This document shows positions 33,126 through 44,911 of a stretch of 64,000 nucleotides of DNA, piece after piece. The stretch's first letter is position 1; every line of letters begins with the position of its first letter. The notes under the pieces were generated by a model. The model searched no databases and was not told the DNA's origin. It was given only the letters and a program-made list of their open reading frames with translations. A program made the position numbers and the translations under genes. This stretch comes from Bromus sterilis. Lineage: Eukaryota > Streptophyta > Magnoliopsida > Poales > Poaceae. The stretch is taken from NCBI GenBank assembly GCA_950022295.1, contig OX465595.1:219941770-220005769 (forward strand). Reading direction: 5' to 3'.

Positions 33126-35536
33126 CCATTTGTTTTTGATTTTTCATCTGAGACTGACGTCTGGGACCCGCTTGTCAGCGACCCAGGCCGCGTGGGCTGA
33201 GCCCATTGTGGGCCAGACGAGTTAGTTGGGCCGGTTTCGCCCGAGAGCAGCCCATGGGGCTGAGTCCTTTTTTCTTTTTTATTTCTTTTCTTTTTCTTGG
33301 ATTTCTTTTCTGTTTAAACTCAAATTTGAATTTGCTTCAAAATTCAAATCTGATTGAGCAACTTTTGCATTTGGGGTATGCCATATATGTTTTTGGGGTA
33401 TCTCGAGCTACTGACCAACATGATGAGGTTCATTTTTTCATCTGACCCCTTCTAATAATTGAAGTGTGGCCATTTTGCAAATAAGCCCCCTTTTCTTTTC
33501 TTTGATCTTTGTAAAGTGGTTCAAATTCTAAATTGCCCATGCCATATATGGTTTTTGGGTAGTTTTGCACAAGGAGATGCATGGTGATGATGATGAAGTA
33601 ATTTGAACCTTTTCAAAATTCATGTGGTGCAATTTTGCACTCCGCCCCCTGAACTTCAGTTGAATTTGCAACTGCCTTTGCAAATTCAATTGGAGACATG
33701 TCTTATATGCTTTTGGGGTGCCTTTCTGCAAGGTTTTCAGCAGTGATGTTTTCATGATGTTTTGTGCAACTCATGAATTCAGTTGTATTCATCTGGTCCA
33801 GAGGCGTTCAGATCTTTCTGCCTACAACATTTCAACTTTAGTGCATTTGAAATGTTGATCATCTGGTCTGTTCAATCTTGTTCCATGTCATCTTCTTATT
33901 CATTTCAGCCCTAACATATTGTCATATGTAATGTGGCTGGGATCCAATTTTTGTTGCACCTTCCTGTGTGTCAAGTTCACCGACACTACTCCGTCTCCGG
34001 AATCATTGTTTTACCTTCATGTTGTTTAAATTCTTGTAATGCTTTGTTGATCATGTCATGCTATCATGCTACTTACACCTAAATTAAGGCTTAGACAAAA
34101 GCCATTACAATGTAATAAATGCATATGGAAGTGATGACTTGTCGTCATCACCTTCATTTAAACTTGACTAGACAGGGTCATACCATGTAAATAAAACTTG
34201 AACATGCCATCCTTGTTTGAGTTTGCATCAGTTGCTTACTTGAGTGTTTTTCCTTGCCGGTATCGTACGTTAGCACCCGAGACTGACGAGGAGACTTACG
34301 TGGAGTTGTCCGACACCGAGCCCGAGGGTACTGTGGGTGCTGCTTCGACTACCTTACCAGACAAGGGGGAGAACTGTGTCATTACTTTATAACTTCTGCT
34401 CATGCTTAGCTGTAGATCTAGAACGTTGTTGCTTGATCCTATCTACCTTATATGCCATGTTTAAACCCATACAGCCATGGTCCCCACATCCCAGCAAACC
34501 ATTGTACTGCTAAGTTACCGCTGCACAGCCATTGCTTAGTATGGGTAGAAGACTTGCTGCTTACCTTATATATTTATGGTTGGGATATCATGCTATAACA
34601 GAAGTTGGTTGATATATATTATTATTACATGATGTTAATTTATATTCGACGAAAGGTGGAAGGCTGTACTATCCCGTCTGGTGCTTTGTTCCATTCGAGT
34701 CACCTAGGACCCGAGTTCAGGGTAAATCTTTTCGAAAAGCCGTGTCCACGGTTATGGACAACTTTGAGCCTACGTCCTGTTCATAGAATAACATCAATTA
34801 TAATCATGCTATAAAACTTTCTTCGTCCAGGGGGACCGAGAGAGAAACGAGGTTGTGTTATGTTTGCGTAAGTAGGTGGATAGTCGACTTTTGACACGTT
34901 GTCTACGTAACTTCTTGGACCTCATCTTTATTCTGATAGAACGAGTAGACACCATATATGCTAGTACAGCTACAACCTGTCTTTGTCTTTACCTTTCCTG
35001 TAGCGTTAGTTATTCTGTAATGACATGTTCTCACCCCCGTTTACATTTCTGTCTTTAACGCTTTGCCTGATCGGCCGCTGCAGTGGACTACTACCTCGAC
35101 CCCAGCACCGGACGTTACTTTGTGGAGGTGCCCCCGAAGGATGACGACGAGTACGAGTACCTCGACCAGTAGGATCTTATAGTTGGGTTCAGACGTTCCC
35201 GTGGGTGGACATTTATGTGTAGCCCTCTCTAGGGCAATTTGGATCTTGACCGTACCCGGTCCCTATTATGCTTCCGCTCGATGTATTGATGTATTGTTGA
35301 GATGTACTCATGGTGATGTTGTATTATTTAGACAGTGGCGTTGTATGCCCTGTTCTATTTCATCTATCTATATGTATTTCTGTCTTGTAGAGTTATGCTT
35401 TTATACCTGTTGTCGAGAATCCGGTAGCAACACGAGTGCGAGTGTCGTGCGCCGGTGGCGTTTGATGCGCTTCTAACTTCGACCGGACGCGAAAGCGACT
35501 AGTTAGAGTTAGTACCGCATCAGGGGCCTTACAACT

Positions 35537-35548
35537 TGGTATCAGAGC
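35537..35548 (+). other. Element B primer-binding site (initiator tRNA-Met)
   Basis: TGGTATCAGAGC starts three bases after the LTR end. Confidence 0.95.
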
Positions 35549-36218
35549 AGGACTGACTGTAGGACCCTTTACTGGCCGAAGTTGAGTCTAGAAACTATTT
35601 TGGTAGTTATATAGGAAAATTTCGGAGAGTAGGACCTCTTTCTGTTTTCTCCTTATCCCATCCTCCCACCCCTTTTTCCGTGAGGAAGTGAAACGATGTT
35701 TTGTCTCTGCAACTTATCCCCTTTCAAAACAATCTAGGTTCTCGTTTACATGAGGCTCTGATTCCTCTATAATTTTTTGCTAGCGACGAGATGTGTTGGC
35801 GTCTTTGAGACCACTGAGCCACCACCTGGGGTTGACTGCTCTACCTCGCTTACGGCGTACCCCAGGTGAACCGTCCATACAGTATTGGCGGGCATCCTAT
35901 GGTAATATGGATGTGGTGTCCTTCCCCTATGGACGACCGTGATGGCGGGCCGCTCAGGGCTGATGTCTCATTGTTCAGGTTTCCAACCGCTCGTATATAT
36001 TGTTGTGTGCTCGCTAGCACATTATTATCTTGGATTCGGATGATCTTGGTTTGGGAATTCCAGTAGCACCTAGCTGTCGACTTTCCAGGTTAACCTTGGT
36101 GGAATTTCAGCCTTCGGCTTTCTCATACCTCGTGAGGAAGTTTTGTTGTCAATATTGCTTTAACTTCTGGTTACTTCAATGATTCGAACATGTTCTCATA
36201 AGTGTTCCTGTATAAAGG
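35549..36218 (+). other. Element B leader, no gene seen
   Basis: 670 bp between primer site and gag. The only ORF (66 codons at 35866) has no recognisable features. Unlike element A, no dsRBM-like ORF is present. Confidence 0.6.
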
Positions 36219-37619
36219 ATGCCAAGAGCGAACATGCTGCCGCCAGAGAACCCTATCCTTGGGGAGGCTGTAGCCGCAGTGGCTCAGGGCACAGCTGCGA
36301 TCCTTCAGATGCTGCAGAACCAGGGTGCTCAGAGGAATGATCGTCCACAGTACACCACACTGCAGCAGTTCCTCGCGATCAGCCCCCCCAGGTTCTCCGA
36401 GGCTCGAGACCCGCTGGAGGCGGATGACTGGATCGCAGAGATCAAGAAGCACTTCAATGCCAACGTCGTCAGACCCGTCGACTACGTCACCTTCGCCTCC
36501 TTCCAGCTCCAGGGTGCCGCAGGCAGTTGGCTCTCGACGTACAAGGCCAACAAGGGTGATGCAGAGATCACGTGGGAGGACTTCGTCAGGGATTTCAGAG
36601 CTGCTCATATTCCCAGTGGACTGATCAAGAGGAAGCGCGAAGAGTTCTTAGCTCTGAGGCAGGTGGACAGGTCTGTGCAGGAGTATAACCTGGCCTTCGT
36701 TAGGCTCGCCAGGTACGCTCCAGAGGAGGTCTCGACAGAGGCCAAGCGCATTTCCAGGTTCCGCGGTGGTCTTGCCATGGACATCAAGTATGCGCTCACC
36801 TTGTCCACGCCACGCCTATTCTCAGAGTTCGTCGACCAGGCTATCAGACAGGAGTCAGCTGAGGCAGAGCGTTCCGCAGAGAAGAGGAAGCAGAGAGAGC
36901 ACAGTTCAGCAGTGATGGTCCACAAGAAGGCCAAGTCCTGGGTTGCAGAGCCGCAGTCTCAGCCGCAGCGTCAGCAGTTTCAGCAGAGGGGGGCAGTTCT
37001 CCGCACTTTTGCCCGCCCTCCCATCCCAGTGCAGCAAGGACCTCGCTCTACTCCACCCTCCGCGAGGCCGCCTGCTCCACAGGGCCAGCCCAGGCCAGAG
37101 ATCACGTGCTTCAAGTGTGGCAAGCCGGGCCACAAGTCTCCGCAGTGCACCGACCCTCGTTACGCCCGACTGCCTCCGCCTCCACCTCGCTGTACACCGA
37201 GCAACGCGATGGTGCGGGCCCAGCCACGAGCAGTCAGGGTGAACAACGTGACCGTCGCAGAGGCCCAGCAGTCGTCCGAGATTGTGCTTGGTAGGTTGCT
37301 TGTGTGTTCAGTTCCAGCGTCAGTTTTGTTCGATTCCGGAGCATCCCATTCCTTCATATCTCAGTCCTTTGCTTCAGCTAGTGACCTTCAGTCCGAGTTG
37401 CTCTGTCCGCCGCTTGCAGTCCACACTCCTGGTTCCAGATGCATCTCATCGGTATTTGTTTCAGATGTTGAGATCAGTATCGAGGGTGCCATCTTTTCCT
37501 CGCCCCTGATTGTCTTGCCCCGTTCCGACATTGATGTCATTTTGGGCATGGATTGGCTTGTCAAGTACAAGGCCAAGGTTGATTGTCCGTCCAAGACCGT
37601 GTCACTGACGCACGATTGA
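36219..37619 (+). pseudogene. Element B gag-protease, ending at an in-frame TGA
   Basis: It starts MPRANMLPPENPILGEA. The retrotransposon gag (capsid) domain covers roughly residues 55-200 (DPLEADDWIAEIKKHF, GAAGSWLSTYKANKG, RKREEFLALRQ). A Gln/Pro/Arg-rich linker follows, then a CCHC knuckle CFKCGKPGHKSPQC near residue 296. Protease motifs are LFDSGASHSFIS near 370 and DVILGMDWLVKY near 445. The frame stops at TGA 37617-37619, 16 codons before the next ORF in the same frame. The stop therefore separates gag-protease from pol in what was one polyprotein. It could be nonsense decay or a readthrough site; decay is more likely given the later stops. Confidence 0.92.
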
Positions 37620-40580
37620 GGCGCAGAGATTTGGTACACTTGTGGCTCGACAGCAGGATCAGGACAGTTGTACGCTCTGAACGCTGGAGTTGCTCCATTG
37701 ATCGAGGAGGTCAGAGTTGTTCGAGAGTTCCCAGATGTCTTTCTAGAGGAGTTGCCAGGTATTCCACCCGTGCGTGCTATTGAGTTCGTGATCGAGCTAG
37801 AACCTGGTACACAGCCGATATCTCGGCAACCTTACAAGATTTGTCCGAAAGAGCTGATTGAGTTGAAGGAGCAGCTGGTGAAGCTTGAGAAGGATGGACT
37901 CATTCGTCCGAGCACTTCACCTTGGGGTGCCCCGTGTCTTTTTGTGAAGAAGAAAGATGGTACTAGACGGTTGGTTCAAGACTACCGTGGTATCAACAAG
38001 AAGACGATCAAAAACAAATACCCTTTGCCCAACATCAATGACCTATTCGAGCAATTGCATGGGGCAAAGGTGTTTTCAAACCTTGATCTAAAGATGGGGT
38101 ACCACCAAATTCGTGTCCGTGAGGAGGACATTCCCAAGACAGCCTTCCGCACTCGTTACGGTCTGTACGAGTTTACGGTCATGACGTTTGGCTTTTCTAA
38201 CGCACCTCCGACGTTCATGAGGGCCATGAACTATCTGTTCCAGGAATGGCTAGATGTGTTCGTACTCCTCTACCTCGACGACATCCTTGTCTTTTCCAAG
38301 TCAGAGGCTGAGCATGAGGAGCATCTCAGATTGGTGTTGCAGAAGTTGAGGGATCACCAGTTTTATGCCAAGTTCTCCAAGTGTGAGTTCTGGAGGAATA
38401 AGGTCAACTTCCTTGGCCATGTAATTTCCTTAGAGGGCATTTCCGTTGACCCAGACAGAGTCCGGACGATTCAGGATTGGACTCCGCCGAGGAATGTCAA
38501 GCAGCTGAGGAGTTTTCTCGGACTTGCCAGCTATTGCAGGAAGTTTGTCGAGAATTTCTCCAAGATAGCAAAGCCGATGACCGAGCTGTTGTGCAAGGGC
38601 AAGAAGTACGTTTGGTCACAGGCTTGTCAGGCAGCTTTTGATGAGTTGAAGCTAAGGCTGACCACAGCTCCGATCCTTACACCGCCAGACGAGTCACATC
38701 CGTTTCAAGTTTTCTGTGACGCCTCGTTGAATGGCCTTGGCGGAGTGTTGATGCAGGGAAAGAATATTGTGGCTTACACCTCCAGACAGTTGAAGCAGGC
38801 TAAGAGGAACCATCCGACCCACGATCTTGAGCTGGCTGCAGTGATTCATGCGTTGGTTACTTGGCGACACCTCCTCTTAGGGAGGAAGGTTGATGTGTTC
38901 ACCGATCACAAAAGCTTAAAGTACTTGTTCACGCAGCCTAATCTGAATGTGAGGCAAAGGAGATGGCTCGAGACTATTACTGAGTACTCCGTGGATATTC
39001 AGTATACGCCTGGCAAGGCGAATGTCATAGCCGATGTGTTGAGCCGCAAGGGTGATTGCAACAGTGTCCAGGTACAGAAGATACACCCTGATTTGTGTGA
39101 GGCATTTCGAAGGCTCAATCTTGAGTTAGTTCCAGCAGGCTATCTAGCCAGCCTTGTGGTAGAGCCCACTATCCGTGAGAAGATTCGTGAAGCTCAGTCT
39201 GGTAGCTTGATGATTCAGAAAGTCAAGCAGGGTATTGCCGCCTCAGTTCCGAAGTACGGTTGCTTTTCAGTGCATAATGACGGCACCATAATGTTCGAAG
39301 AGAGAGTTGTTGTTCCCAAAGAAGGGGGTTTCAGAGAGGTCATCTTGAAAGAAGCCCATGAATCGAAGCTATCTATCCACCCTCGTAGCACCAAGATGTA
39401 TCAGGACCTCAAGCAGAGTTTTTGGTGGACTCGTATGAAGCGGGATGTTGCCAGGAGAGTGAAAGCACAACACCAGAAGCCAGCAGGGCTGCTTCAGCCA
39501 CTCGAGGTTCCGGAATGGAAGTGGGACCACATAGAGATGGACTTTGTCACGGGTTTTCCGAGGTCTCAGAAGGGCAACAATGCTATCTTTGTTGTCATTG
39601 ATAACTTGTCCAAGGTTGCCCATTTTCTGCCTGTCAAGGAGACTGTGTCAGCTAGCCAGTTGGCAGAGCTGTACACCGCAAGAATTGTTTTGTTGCACGG
39701 CATCCCCAAGCAGATAAGTTCTGATCGTGGAAGCATCTTCACATCAAACTTCTGGAAGGCCTTTCAAGAGGCATTGGGTACGAAGATTCTCTTCAGTACC
39801 GCGTATCTCCCTCAGACCAGTGGGCAGGTTGAGCGTGTCAATCAAATCCTCGAGGACATGCTTTGGGCATGTGTCATCTCGTTTGGTATGAAGTGGGAAG
39901 AGTGCTTGCCGTATGCTGAGTTCTCTTACAACAACAGCTATCAAGCAAGTCTGCAAGCAGCGCCGTTTGAAGTCTTGTATGGCCGCAAGTGCAGGACACC
40001 TTTGAACTGGTCCGAGACGAGTGAGAGGCAACTGTTCGGTCCAGATGTGATACAAGAGGCAGAGGACAGAGTGAAGATTGTCCGGGAGCACCTAAAGGCA
40101 GCACAGTCTAGACAGAAGGCCTATTATGACAAGAAGCACCGTGGTGTTGACTTCAAAGTTGGTGACTTCGCTTACCTCAAAGTGTCTCCACTTCGGGGCA
40201 CTCACCGCTTTGGGATCAAAGGCAAGTTGGCTCCCAGGTTCGTTGGTCCGTTCCGCATCCTCGAGACTCGGGGACCTCTCGCGTTCCGCCTCGAGATTCC
40301 AGACAGCTTGGCTATGGTGCATGATGTGTTCCACCTGTCTTAGTTGAAGAAGTGTTTCAAGCAGCCAGAGCAGGCAGTGGACTTGGGCGAGATCTAGCTC
40401 AGTGCGGATCTTTCTTACTCAGAGCGTCCAGCCCGTGTTCTTGACTCGTCCGAGCGCAAGACTCGCAACAAGACCGTCAAGTTCCTCAAGGTGCAGTGGG
40501 CACATCACTCAGAGAAGGAGGCAACGTGGGAGCGTGAAGACCATCTCCGTTCTGAGTATCCCGAGCTTTTTCTTCCTTAG
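37620..40580 (+). pseudogene. Element B pol: RT, RNase H, integrase, chromodomain-like tail
   Basis: The frame is open from 37620 to TAG 40341-40343. RT shows FVKKKDGTRRLVQDYRGIN and the YLDD active site (LLYLDDILVFSK, near 38270). RNase H shows FCDASLNGLGG. Integrase keeps the His pair (AHES, SIHP) but lacks the Cys-x-x-Cys pair: nine codons are missing at about 39456, after KRDVAR. The D-D-E residues remain in context (MDFVTGF, SDRGSIF, GQVERVNQILED). After TAG 40341 the same frame continues (LKKCFKQPEQAV), meets another TAG at 40396-40398, then shows FLKVQWAHHSEKEATWERED and ends near 40580. The chromodomain-like tail cannot be made without readthrough. Confidence 0.92.
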
Positions 40581-40601
40581 ATCTCGGGACGAGATCCTAT
40601 G

Positions 40602-40616
40602 TTGGTGGGGGAGAGC
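40602..40616 (+). other. Element B polypurine tract
   Basis: TTGGTGGGGGAGAGC lies directly before the 3' LTR start TGTAACAGCCC. Confidence 0.85.
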
Positions 40617-43600
40617 TGTAACAGCCCACATGTAATAAGCTACCAAACACTATGTATTTTACTCCCTCTGTTGGACTTGTAACTTGGCATGGTGGATGTG
40701 TATGTCATTTCATGTGGTGATTTAAATTGGCTTTGGGATTGGAGTAATGTTGGGTTGTTTTCCTTTGCATCCAAGGTGGTTCAAGAAGGGCATTGGAGTA
40801 ATTTTACCTGTTGCATGCTCACCCCTCTTGACCCCAATTTTGGCCTAGCCATTTCTTTGACTTTGGCAAGGGTTTTAAAATCCTCAAAACATTTTTTCCA
40901 TCATCAAAAACAGGGGCTCTAGTTCAAAGTGAATTTGAAATTCAAAATGAGGTCACACTTTTGTTGTTGCCAAAAATGCCCAAACCATTTTTAGAAATTG
41001 AGGAATAATGCAAGGATAATTATACATATTTTTGTGTGATTTTTACACTTGTATTTAATCCAGGAAAATCCTGTATCTCTTTTCTGTTTATTTGAATAGA
41101 AAAGGGATCCAGCAGCCCTTTTCTCTCCTCTGCTCCAAGTCTTGCTGGAGGCCCAGCCCAGCAGCCCTCCGCTCCGCAGCCCACCTGGAGGTCCGCCAGC
41201 GAAGCTGTACGCGGGGTCGTCGTTGGCCGTTGGATCAAGATCGAGCGACCCGTGGTCGTCGTCTTTCCACCGTGTCCAGGGTCCCCTCCCCCTCTCTCTC
41301 ACAGCCGATGGGAGGCGTCGACATTGATGGGGCCCACGTGGCCAGGGAGCCTCCCCCTTTATAAGGAGAGCACCAGAAGCCCCCACGCGAACCCTAGGTC
41401 CCGTTCCTCCCTCCAGTTTTCGCCGCCGCCGCCTCGTTCGTTGTCATGGAGCTCCCCTGTTCCGCCTGACCCGGTGAGCTCCGACGAGCATTTCGTCTTC
41501 TCCAGCTGTCATCGTTGGCCGCGTTCCCGTCTGAGGCATCTTCAGCACCTCACCTCCTTGTTCCCGCCGTGCAGGTGTAGGAGAGAGCCTCGATTCAAGC
41601 CCGCGGCGACGCCGTCAAGTTGCGGGCCTTTTCTTCCACGTCGACGGCGAGATCGACGATTTCCACTCCAGTAGCTTATCGAGGTCGTCCGCAAGCCACC
41701 CAAGGTGACTGAGCCGCCCCCTTCCTCTCCTAGGTTCTGCGCGTAGTTTCTCTCCGTATCAGTAGGCCGTCTGTCGCGTAGCTCGTCGCCGGCGAGAAAT
41801 TCGTGATCACCGTGCCCATGGTGCGTCTCGAACGACCTCCCGCGTGCTCTAGGGGTGTCCAGGGAATGTCTTTGGCGTCAAAGGAGCCCCCTTTCCGCGT
41901 AGCTTCTTTGAATTTCGCCGTGTCTGAATCCTTCCGCGTCTCTGTCAGTCAGATCCGCCATGGATTCAGACGAGCGTAGCTTTCCCTCCGGTGAGATCCA
42001 GGTCGGGGCCAGGGCAGCCACGTGATCGTGGTACTCCCCTCTCGCGATTACAAGCAAGCCCATGGCCGGAGGCATCGTGTGCACGATGCACGGTTCACCT
42101 GAATGTGAGGATGCACGGCGTGGTCTGAAGCTGTAGCCGTTCTGCCGCCGTGTTGTTTCGGTGAGGCTAGCGAGCAGTAGAGTTGGAGATAGAAGCCATG
42201 GCGCACCTCCTCGTGTAGAGCTAGGTGCCCTCTCGGGTTCTTTCCATGGCGGGGTGGCCGGAGCTTGCCGGTACACGATGCGCGGTTCGCCGCAGTAGAG
42301 CGTCGCCGTCGCGGTTCAGAGTTTGCAGCTGTTCGAAGTTCAGAGAAGCTGGGTACTGAACCTCACCTAGCCTGCGTAGCGTATATGTTCAGAAAACGCT
42401 TCGTGGCGCAGTGGTAGCGAGCAGTGGAGTAAGCAGCGAGTCGCGGGTTCGAGTCCAGCCAGCGCCACCCCATTTTTTTTTATTTTTCATCTGAGACTGA
42501 CGTCTGGGACCCGCTTGTCAGCGACCTAGGCCGCGTGGGCTGAGCCCATTGCGGGCCAGACGAGTTGGTTGGGTCGGTTTCGCCCGAGAGCAGCCCATGG
42601 GGCTGAGTCCTTTTTTCTTTTTTTATTTCTTTTCTTTTTCTTGGATTTCTTTTCTGTTTAAACTCAAATTTGAATTTGCTTCCAAATTCAAATCTGATTG
42701 AGCAACTTTTGCATTTGGGGGCATGCCATATATGTTTTTGGGGTAGCTTGAGCTACTGACCAACATGATGAGGTTCATTTTTGCATCTGACCCCTTCTAA
42801 TAATTGAAGTGTGGCCATTTTGCAAATAAGCCCCCTTTTCTTTTCTTTGATCTTTGTAAAGTGGTTCAAATTCTAAATTGCCCATGCCATATATGGTTTT
42901 TGGGTAGTTTTGCACAAGGACATGCATGGCGATGGTGATGAAGTAATTTGAACCTTTTCAAAATTCATGTGGTGCAATTTTCACTCAGCCCCCTGAACTT
43001 CAGTTGAATTTGCAACTGCCTTTGCAAATTCAACTGGAGACATGTCTTATATGCTTTTGGGGTGCCTTTCTGCAAGGTTTTCAGCAGTGATGTTTTCAAG
43101 ATGTTTTGTGCAACTCATGAATTTAGTTGTATTCATCTTGTCCAGAGGCGTTCAGATCTTTCTGCCTACAACATTTCAACTTCAGTGCATTTGAAATGTT
43201 GATCATCTGGTCTGTTCAATCTTGTTCCATGTCATCTTCTTATTCATTTCAGCCCTAACATATTGTCATATGTAATGTGGCTAGGATCCAATTTTTGTTG
43301 CACCTTCCTGTGTGTCAAGTTCACCGACACTACTCCGTCTCCGGAATCATTGTTTTACCTTCATGTTGTTTAAATTCTTGTAATTCTTTGTTGATCATGT
43401 CATGCTATCATGCTACTTACACCTAAATTAAGGCTTAGACCAAAGCCATTACAATGTAATAAATGCATATGGAAGTGATGACTTGTCGTCATCACCTTCA
43501 TTTAAACTTGACTAGACAGGGTCATACCATGTAAATAAAACTTGAACATGCCATCCTTGTTTGAGTTATCATCAGTTGCTTACTTGAGTGTTTTTCCTTG

Positions 43601-44906
43601 CCGGTATCATACGTTAGCACCCGAGACTGATGAGGAGACTTACGTGGAGCTGTCCGACACCGAGCCCGAGGGTACTGTGGGTGCTGCTTCGACTACCTTA
43701 CCAGGCAAGGGGGAGAACTGTGTCATTACTTTATAACTTCTGCTCATGCTTAGCTGTAGATCTAGAACGTTGTTGCTTGATCCTATCTACCTTATATGCC
43801 ATGTTTAAACCCATACAGCCATGGTCCCCACATCCCAGCAAACCATTGTACTGCTAAGTTACCGCTGCACAACCATTGCTTAGTATGGGTAGAAGACTTG
43901 CTGCTTACCTTATATATTTATGGTTGGGATATCATGCTATAACAGAAGTTGGTTGATATATATTATTATTACATGATGTTAATTTATATTCGACGAAAGG
44001 TGGAAGGCTGCACTATCCCGTCTGGTGCTTTGTTCCATTCGAGTCACCTAGGACCCGAGTTCAGGGTAAATCTTTTCGAAAAGCCGTGTCCGCGGTTATG
44101 GACAACTTTGAGCCTACGTCCTGTTCTTAGAATAACATCAATTATAATCATGCTATAAAACTTGACAAACCATGTGCGTGCCTTGGTTGTCTTTCTTCGT
44201 CCAGGGGGACCGAGAGAGAAACGAGGTTGTGTTATGTTTGCGTAAGTAGGTGGATAGTCGACTTTTGACACGTTGTCTACGTAACTTCTTGGACCTCATC
44301 TTTATTCTGATAGAACGAGTAGACACCATATATGCTAGTACAACTACAACCTGTCTTTGTCTTTACCTTTCCTGTAGCGTTAGTTATTCCGTAATGACAT
44401 GTTCTCACCCCGTTTACATTTCTGTCTTTACCGCTTTGCCTGATCGGCCGCTGCAGTGGACTACTACCTCGACCCTAGCACCGGACGTTACTTTATGGAG
44501 GTGCCCCCGGAGGATGACGACGAGTACGAGTACCTCGACCAGTAGGATCTTATAGTTGGGTTCAGACGTTCCCGTGGGTGGACATTTATGTGTAGCCCTG
44601 TCTAGGGCAATTTGGATCTTGACCGTACCCGGTCCCTATTATGCTTCCGCTCGATGTATTGACGTATTGTTGAGATGTACTCATGGTGATGTTGTATTAT
44701 TTAGACAGTGGCGTTGTATGCCCTGTTCTATTTCATCTATCTATATGTATTTCTGTCTTGTAGAGTTATGCTTTTATACCTGTTGTCGAGAATCCGGTAG
44801 CGACACGAGTGCGAGTGTCGTGCGCCGGTGGCGTTTGATGCGCTTCTAACTCCGACCGGACGCAAAAGCGACTAGTTAGAGTTAGTACCGCATCAGGGGC
44901 CTTACA
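40617..44906 (+). mobile_element. Element B 3' LTR (4.29 kb)
   Basis: It runs TGTAACAGCCCACATG to CAGGGGCCTTACA. It matches the 5' LTR throughout apart from scattered substitutions and the 30-bp segment at about 44165. It repeats the TATA box (41357-41365), tRNA-like module (42397-42469) and palindrome (about 44083-44102). Confidence 0.95.
42397..42469 (+). other. tRNA-like module with pol III A and B boxes (3' LTR)
   Basis: The A box (42404-42414) and B box (42446-42456) are identical to those of the 5' LTR. One G-to-A change (GCCAGCGCC) lies in the 3' arm. A run of nine T follows within 15 bp, a stronger pol III terminator than in the 5' copy. Confidence 0.65.
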
Positions 44907-44911
44907 CAATT
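44907..44911. repeat. Right target-site duplication CAATT of element B
   Basis: This is the partner of 31268-31272. Confidence 0.95.

Larger units (their letters stand above)
31273..35533 (+). mobile_element. Element B 5' LTR (4.26 kb)
   Basis: It runs TGTAACAACCCACATG to CAGGGGCCTTACA. A TATA box (TTTATAAGG) lies at 32013-32021. A tRNA-like pol III module lies at 33053-33125. The cross-family palindrome GCCGTGTCCACGGTTATGGA is at about 34739-34758. A 30-bp stretch present in the 3' LTR near 44165 is missing at about 34815 and is flanked by CTT in the longer copy. Confidence 0.95.
31273..44906 (+). mobile_element. Element B: complete 13.6-kb Ty3/gypsy retrotransposon
   Basis: It has two near-identical LTRs (4261 and 4290 bp), a tRNA-Met primer site, gag-protease, pol and a polypurine tract, with perfect TSD CAATT. 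By-eye comparison of the first ~760 LTR bases gives 1-2% mismatch. This makes it the youngest large insertion in the window. At 1.3e-8 substitutions per site per year, a rate commonly used for grass LTRs, that is somewhat under a million years. It sits inside the 5' LTR of element A. Coding frames carry three in-frame stops and an integrase deletion, so it is not autonomous. Confidence 0.95.

Noticed and set aside
37617..37619. TGA between gag-protease and pol of element B as programmed readthrough
   Set aside because: Two more in-frame stops near the pol end and an integrase deletion point to general decay. No stem or readthrough context was evident by eye.
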